DNA of 64,000 nt from Onchocerca volvulus. Its lineage: Eukaryota; Nematoda; Chromadorea; Rhabditida; Onchocercidae. The position numbers and the translations under genes were made by a program. This document shows, in pieces, positions 61,264 to 64,000 of this stretch. Position 1 is the first letter of the stretch. Every line of letters starts with the position of its first letter. The DNA is taken from assembly GCA_000499405.2 (NCBI GenBank), contig HG738140.1, positions 6,370,158 through 6,434,157 on the forward strand. The letters run 5' to 3'. A model generated the notes under the pieces. That model was not told where the DNA came from and did no database searches. It saw only the letters and a list, made by a program, of their open reading frames with translations.

Positions 61264-61336
61264 CGGGTAAATGATAAATCGATTTTTTGGGATTTTTTGG
61301 GATTCTATCCCAAAAAATCGATTTATCATTTACCCG
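61264..61336. repeat. Perfect inverted repeat, 29-bp arms, 15-nt loop
   Basis: The arms 61264-61292 and 61308-61336 (CGGGTAAATGATAAATCGAT and onward) are exact reverse complements. The spacer 61293-61307 repeats the end of the left arm (ATTTTTTGGG). The perfect match indicates a young structure. It could be a template-switch product, a small foldback element or a regulatory hairpin in the transcript. Confidence 0.95.
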
Positions 61337-61756
61337 CATATAAATTAAATTTTATGTTTATAATTAATGATTAACGAATAATGGATAAATTAATATATTT
61401 CTACTTTATTTAAATTTTTTATGCATTATTAATCATTATCATTCTGTATTGATTAGAAATCACTTATAAATTATTTGTTGTTATCATTATTTTATAATCT
61501 TGATAATTATGAAGTGATTTAAATCATTACTGAATATAAATAAGATATCAGTAGATACATTTATTTCCTACTAAAATATTAATGAATTGTTTTGCAATTA
61601 TTATCACTATTATTGCTATTTATTCTCAATGTTTCTAAAAATAGCATTAAATAACATTGAAGATAAATATGATATTATGTAGAAATACTTATTATAAAGT
61701 AAATTATCGATAAGAGATTATCGACCACCTGTAATTCTAACTATTTATCGTTTAAA

Positions 61757-61795
61757 AAGAGAGAAAGAGAGAGAGAAAGAAAGAAAAAAAAAGGT
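61757..61795. repeat. GA-rich purine tract
   Basis: A run of AG, GAAA and poly-A units forms an almost pure purine stretch. On the opposite strand it accounts for the Phe/Ser/Leu-rich end of a 106-codon frame (61752-62072) that is not called as a gene. Confidence 0.85.
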
Positions 61796-62018
61796 GTTTG
61801 CAAAATTTCTCTTTACCTGGTTGAAAAATAAGGAAAAGGTAAGATGAAAGAGATGAAAATGACCTTGAAGGATAGGCAGATTGTTTGACGGGAAGGTTAA
61901 TTAAACTAGGACAGGTGACAGGAGATGGGGACGAGATACGGTGGAATAGGGAAAGGTAAAAATGAATGCACCATGCTATTTCATCAAAATTAACAACTTT
62001 TCTCTTCTTCCAACTTAC

Positions 62019-62047
62019 CATTTCATGTTCATTTTTGTATGAAATGT
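62019..62047 (-). other. Possible 5' microexon or trans-splice leader exon
   Basis: On the minus strand a textbook nematode acceptor (GATAATTTCAG) and a perfect donor (GTAAGT) enclose 29 nt that contain an ATG (MNMK, then a split codon). Such an arrangement could be a spliced-leader-accepting first exon of a gene running toward lower coordinates, possibly the one with islands at 57.9-58.3 kb. Nothing beyond the splice signals supports it. Confidence 0.2.
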
Positions 62048-62994
62048 CTGAAATTATCAACGCTTTAGTCAATCAGTGATGTTTATGATAATTAATTCCT
62101 TTTATCTCTTATCATCTTTTCTTATCACCGATAACTTTCCGATCATCTTTTATTATTAATTTTAATAATTATTTCTATTCTATTTTCTTTTTTCTTTTCA
62201 CGGCATCTTATTGTTATTTTATCATTTTATCATATTTTATCACTGTTGTCATTTTTTATTGTTTCCAAAAAAACTGGACCGATTATTTATAATATATCTA
62301 TATATTTATCTAAATAATTGATGATTAATAATGACTAACTGATATTATTGACGTGAAATTGCTTACGTAAATCACGTTTTTTGATCTTGTACAATCATTT
62401 GAAATGTAAACAATTTCAAATATCAATAAAACGATCATAATTAGATTATGATCGAATTGTCTGAACTCTTTTCGTTATCCTAGAATTCATGTCGAATTTT
62501 ATCCGTTATTATCCAGAAAGGAATGACGAAGATAAATAGATGTTCGCTCGGTTGAAACTAATTTATTTTATTCAAATTTATCTGATCATATATCCTTTGG
62601 CATAAACAGTTTCATCATTCATTTCCTCGAGAATTCATATATCTAAATAGCTTAATTTTGTCCATTAATTCATATTTTCATTGGCTAAGCTAAATTAACT
62701 GAATAGATGGCCCGATACTAGAAATATACCAAAAATTTAGTTCTAATTAAATTTTTTAATTAAACAAACTTGTTTCTAATTAAATCTTAAAATTAATTAA
62801 ACTTAGTATCGAAAAAAATAATAAGCTAACTTACATAACTTAATAGAAATATATTATAGTTAAAGAGAGGAAGAAAAAAAATGAAAAATTTACAAAAAAG
62901 AATTTATTTAACAATTTTTTAATTTTCCTTTCTCTTTCTCTCTTTCTTTCTAAAAGTGAGGTGTTTGTCCATTCATCTATTCATCAGAATAGAT

Positions 62995-63055
62995 ATGATA
63001 ATGACGATGATGATTATGATAATGATAATGATGATGATGATGATGTTGATGATTA
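62995..63055. repeat. (GAT)/(AAT) degenerate microsatellite
   Basis: TGATAATGA/GATGAT units run through this interval. On the minus strand they encode a poly-His run inside a 64-codon frame (62977-63171), which is therefore not accepted as a gene. Confidence 0.9.
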
Positions 63056-63197
63056 TATATCATCATAAATGATTTAATGGATAAATAAATGTAAATTAAT
63101 TTGACTAATTGTTTCAATGATCGGTATCGATGATCATTTTCTTCGGATTCATTGCTATCGATGATGATCAACCATCCATGGATGAAAATGTTTCTCG

Positions 63198-63250
63198 ATA
63201 GTGTGTGGGTGTGTATGTGTGTGACAATGATGACAATGATGTGACAGCGA
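63198..63250. repeat. GT-rich microsatellite with ACAATGATG units
   Basis: A short (GT)n tract with GGG and AT interruptions is followed by two ACAATGATG units. It has no coding potential. Confidence 0.85.
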
Positions 63251-63479
63251 CAAAAATTTTGATTGTTTAATATTGGTTTGCTCAGATCGATCGGCTTTTT
63301 ACAATTTGGAAAGGGTAGAGGTATGAAAGGGAAAAGCTTAAAATAATCGATCGATCGGTATCGTTCAATTTAAATGCCATCCATCCTTTCCTTCCCTTTT
63401 CCTCCTCCTATCATTCAATACAATTTTTCAAATTGTTAAATAAAAAAGCAAATCGTCCGTTTGTCGAACATTCGATTGA

Positions 63480-64000
63480 TATCAATCTATTTGTAATGCT
63501 AATTATCAATCATTGATGCAATCTTTTTTCCAAAATTTCATTTCTTTCATTTCATTTTTGATTATTCAATTAAATTATTGTTCGATACAGATATTGATGT
63601 ACTTATAATATTAATTAATTATTGGCTCAATCTTTTTCTAAAATTTTATTTCACTTATTTTACTATTGATTATTCGATTAAAATACAATTCGATGTTGGT
63701 ATTGTTATATTTTTAATACCAATCAGCCATTGGCTCATTCTTTTTATTTTTAATTAGTATTTTTAATACAAATCAACCATTAAGCCAAAATTTTAAAATT
63801 TTATTTCTTCCATATCATTTTTGATCATTCGATTAAAATATTATTCGATGCTGATATTAATGTATTTATAATCTTTTTTCTAAAATTTCATTCCTTTCAT
63901 TTTGTATTTAATTATTTAATTGCTACTACTCGACCTTGATATCAATATTTTTATAATGTTAATTAATCACTGATTCAATCTTAATTCAAAATTTCATTTT
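63480..64000. repeat. Diverged tandem array of about 100-bp units, continues past window
   Basis: The landmark AAAATTT(C/T)ATT begins units near 63532, 63640, 63795, 63892 and 63988 (offsets 108, 155, 97 and 96). Each unit then passes through GATTATTCGATTAAA-like, (T/C)CGATG-like, GATATT(G/A)ATGT and TTATAAT blocks and ends TAATT(A/-)ATCA(C/T)TG, then GCTCAATCTT-like. The third interval carries extra sequence. The array runs off the right edge. Confidence 0.75.

Larger units (their letters stand above)
56882..64000 (+). other. ptp-3: Long intron after FN3-4, no further LAR exon seen
   Basis: No FN3-5 exon (expected to begin with a GPP(R/K)-type motif) was found to the window end, so the intron is at least 7.1 kb. 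Contents are the minus-strand islands at 57933-58300, the palindrome at 61264-61336, a purine tract at 61757-61795, the 29-nt minus-strand candidate at 62019-62047, microsatellites at 62995-63240 and a tandem array from 63480. A 28-codon ATG frame at 60692-60778 (plus) is too short to call. If the gene instead ended or the assembly broke here, this would be intergenic. Confidence 0.6.

Noticed and set aside
61752..62072. 106-codon minus-strand frame
   Set aside because: Its downstream part is a Phe/Ser/Leu reading of a purine/pyrimidine tract, and strong splice signals inside it suggest it is not a single exon. Only the 29-nt segment at 62019-62047 was kept as a weak candidate.
62977..63171. 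Minus-strand frame with a poly-His run
   Set aside because: The His run is the (GAT)n microsatellite read in one phase, and no motif is present elsewhere.
1..64000. CRISPR arrays, bacterial operons, rRNA, tRNA or spliced-leader RNA genes
   Set aside because: No regular short repeat-spacer pattern, ribosome-binding-site-led gene chain or recognisable RNA gene was seen by eye. A covariance-model scan would be needed to exclude a diverged tRNA.

Overview
The window is very AT-rich eukaryotic DNA, dense in poly-A and poly-T runs and simple repeats. One multi-exon gene can be supported firmly. Its introns have nematode-type boundaries (GTAAG-like donors, TTTTCAG-like acceptors). The peptide matches the ectodomain of the type IIa receptor tyrosine phosphatase family (LAR, PTPRS, PTPRD; PTP-3 in Caenorhabditis elegans). 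Composition, intron style and low gene density suggest a nematode, possibly filarial; the species cannot be fixed from the sequence. No bacterial operon, CRISPR array, rRNA or tRNA was recognised.

Layout. Positions 1-44.2 kb hold no firmly supported gene. This is AT-rich DNA with diverged tandem arrays (11.45-12.02, 14.4-14.95 and 32.88-33.74 kb), a 98-bp tandem duplication at 22.05 kb, an (ATT)31 microsatellite, a 42-bp-arm hairpin at 2.5 kb, and an interspersed repeat with three clear copies (26.92, 36.47 and 40.39 kb). A few short open frames stand out: 11.05, 12.2, 16.4 and 19.1 kb. All are tentative. A GC-elevated island at 44.2-44.65 kb may be an exon of unknown identity.

From 44.86 to 56.88 kb on the plus strand lies the LAR/PTP-3-like gene. 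I traced 15 well-supported exons whose phases all join, plus two in-frame candidate microexons (36 and 30 nt). They encode Ig1, Ig2, Ig3 and FN3 repeats 1-4. The signal-peptide exon, the remaining FN3 repeats, the transmembrane segment and the phosphatase domains are not in the window. Two introns sit at the sites of the vertebrate mini-exons meA and meB. A 48-nt in-frame exon splits FN3-1 at a loop where vertebrate family members carry no insert, so it looks like a cassette exon. FN3-4 has a long charged insertion.

From 56.88 kb to the end no further LAR exon is visible. The intron after FN3-4 is therefore at least 7.1 kb and lies where the short C. elegans isoform PTP-3B diverges from PTP-3A. 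It contains a perfect 29-bp-arm palindrome at 61.3 kb, microsatellites, a diverged tandem array reaching the window end, and weak minus-strand exon-like islands at 57.9-58.3 and 62.0 kb that could belong to a nested gene.
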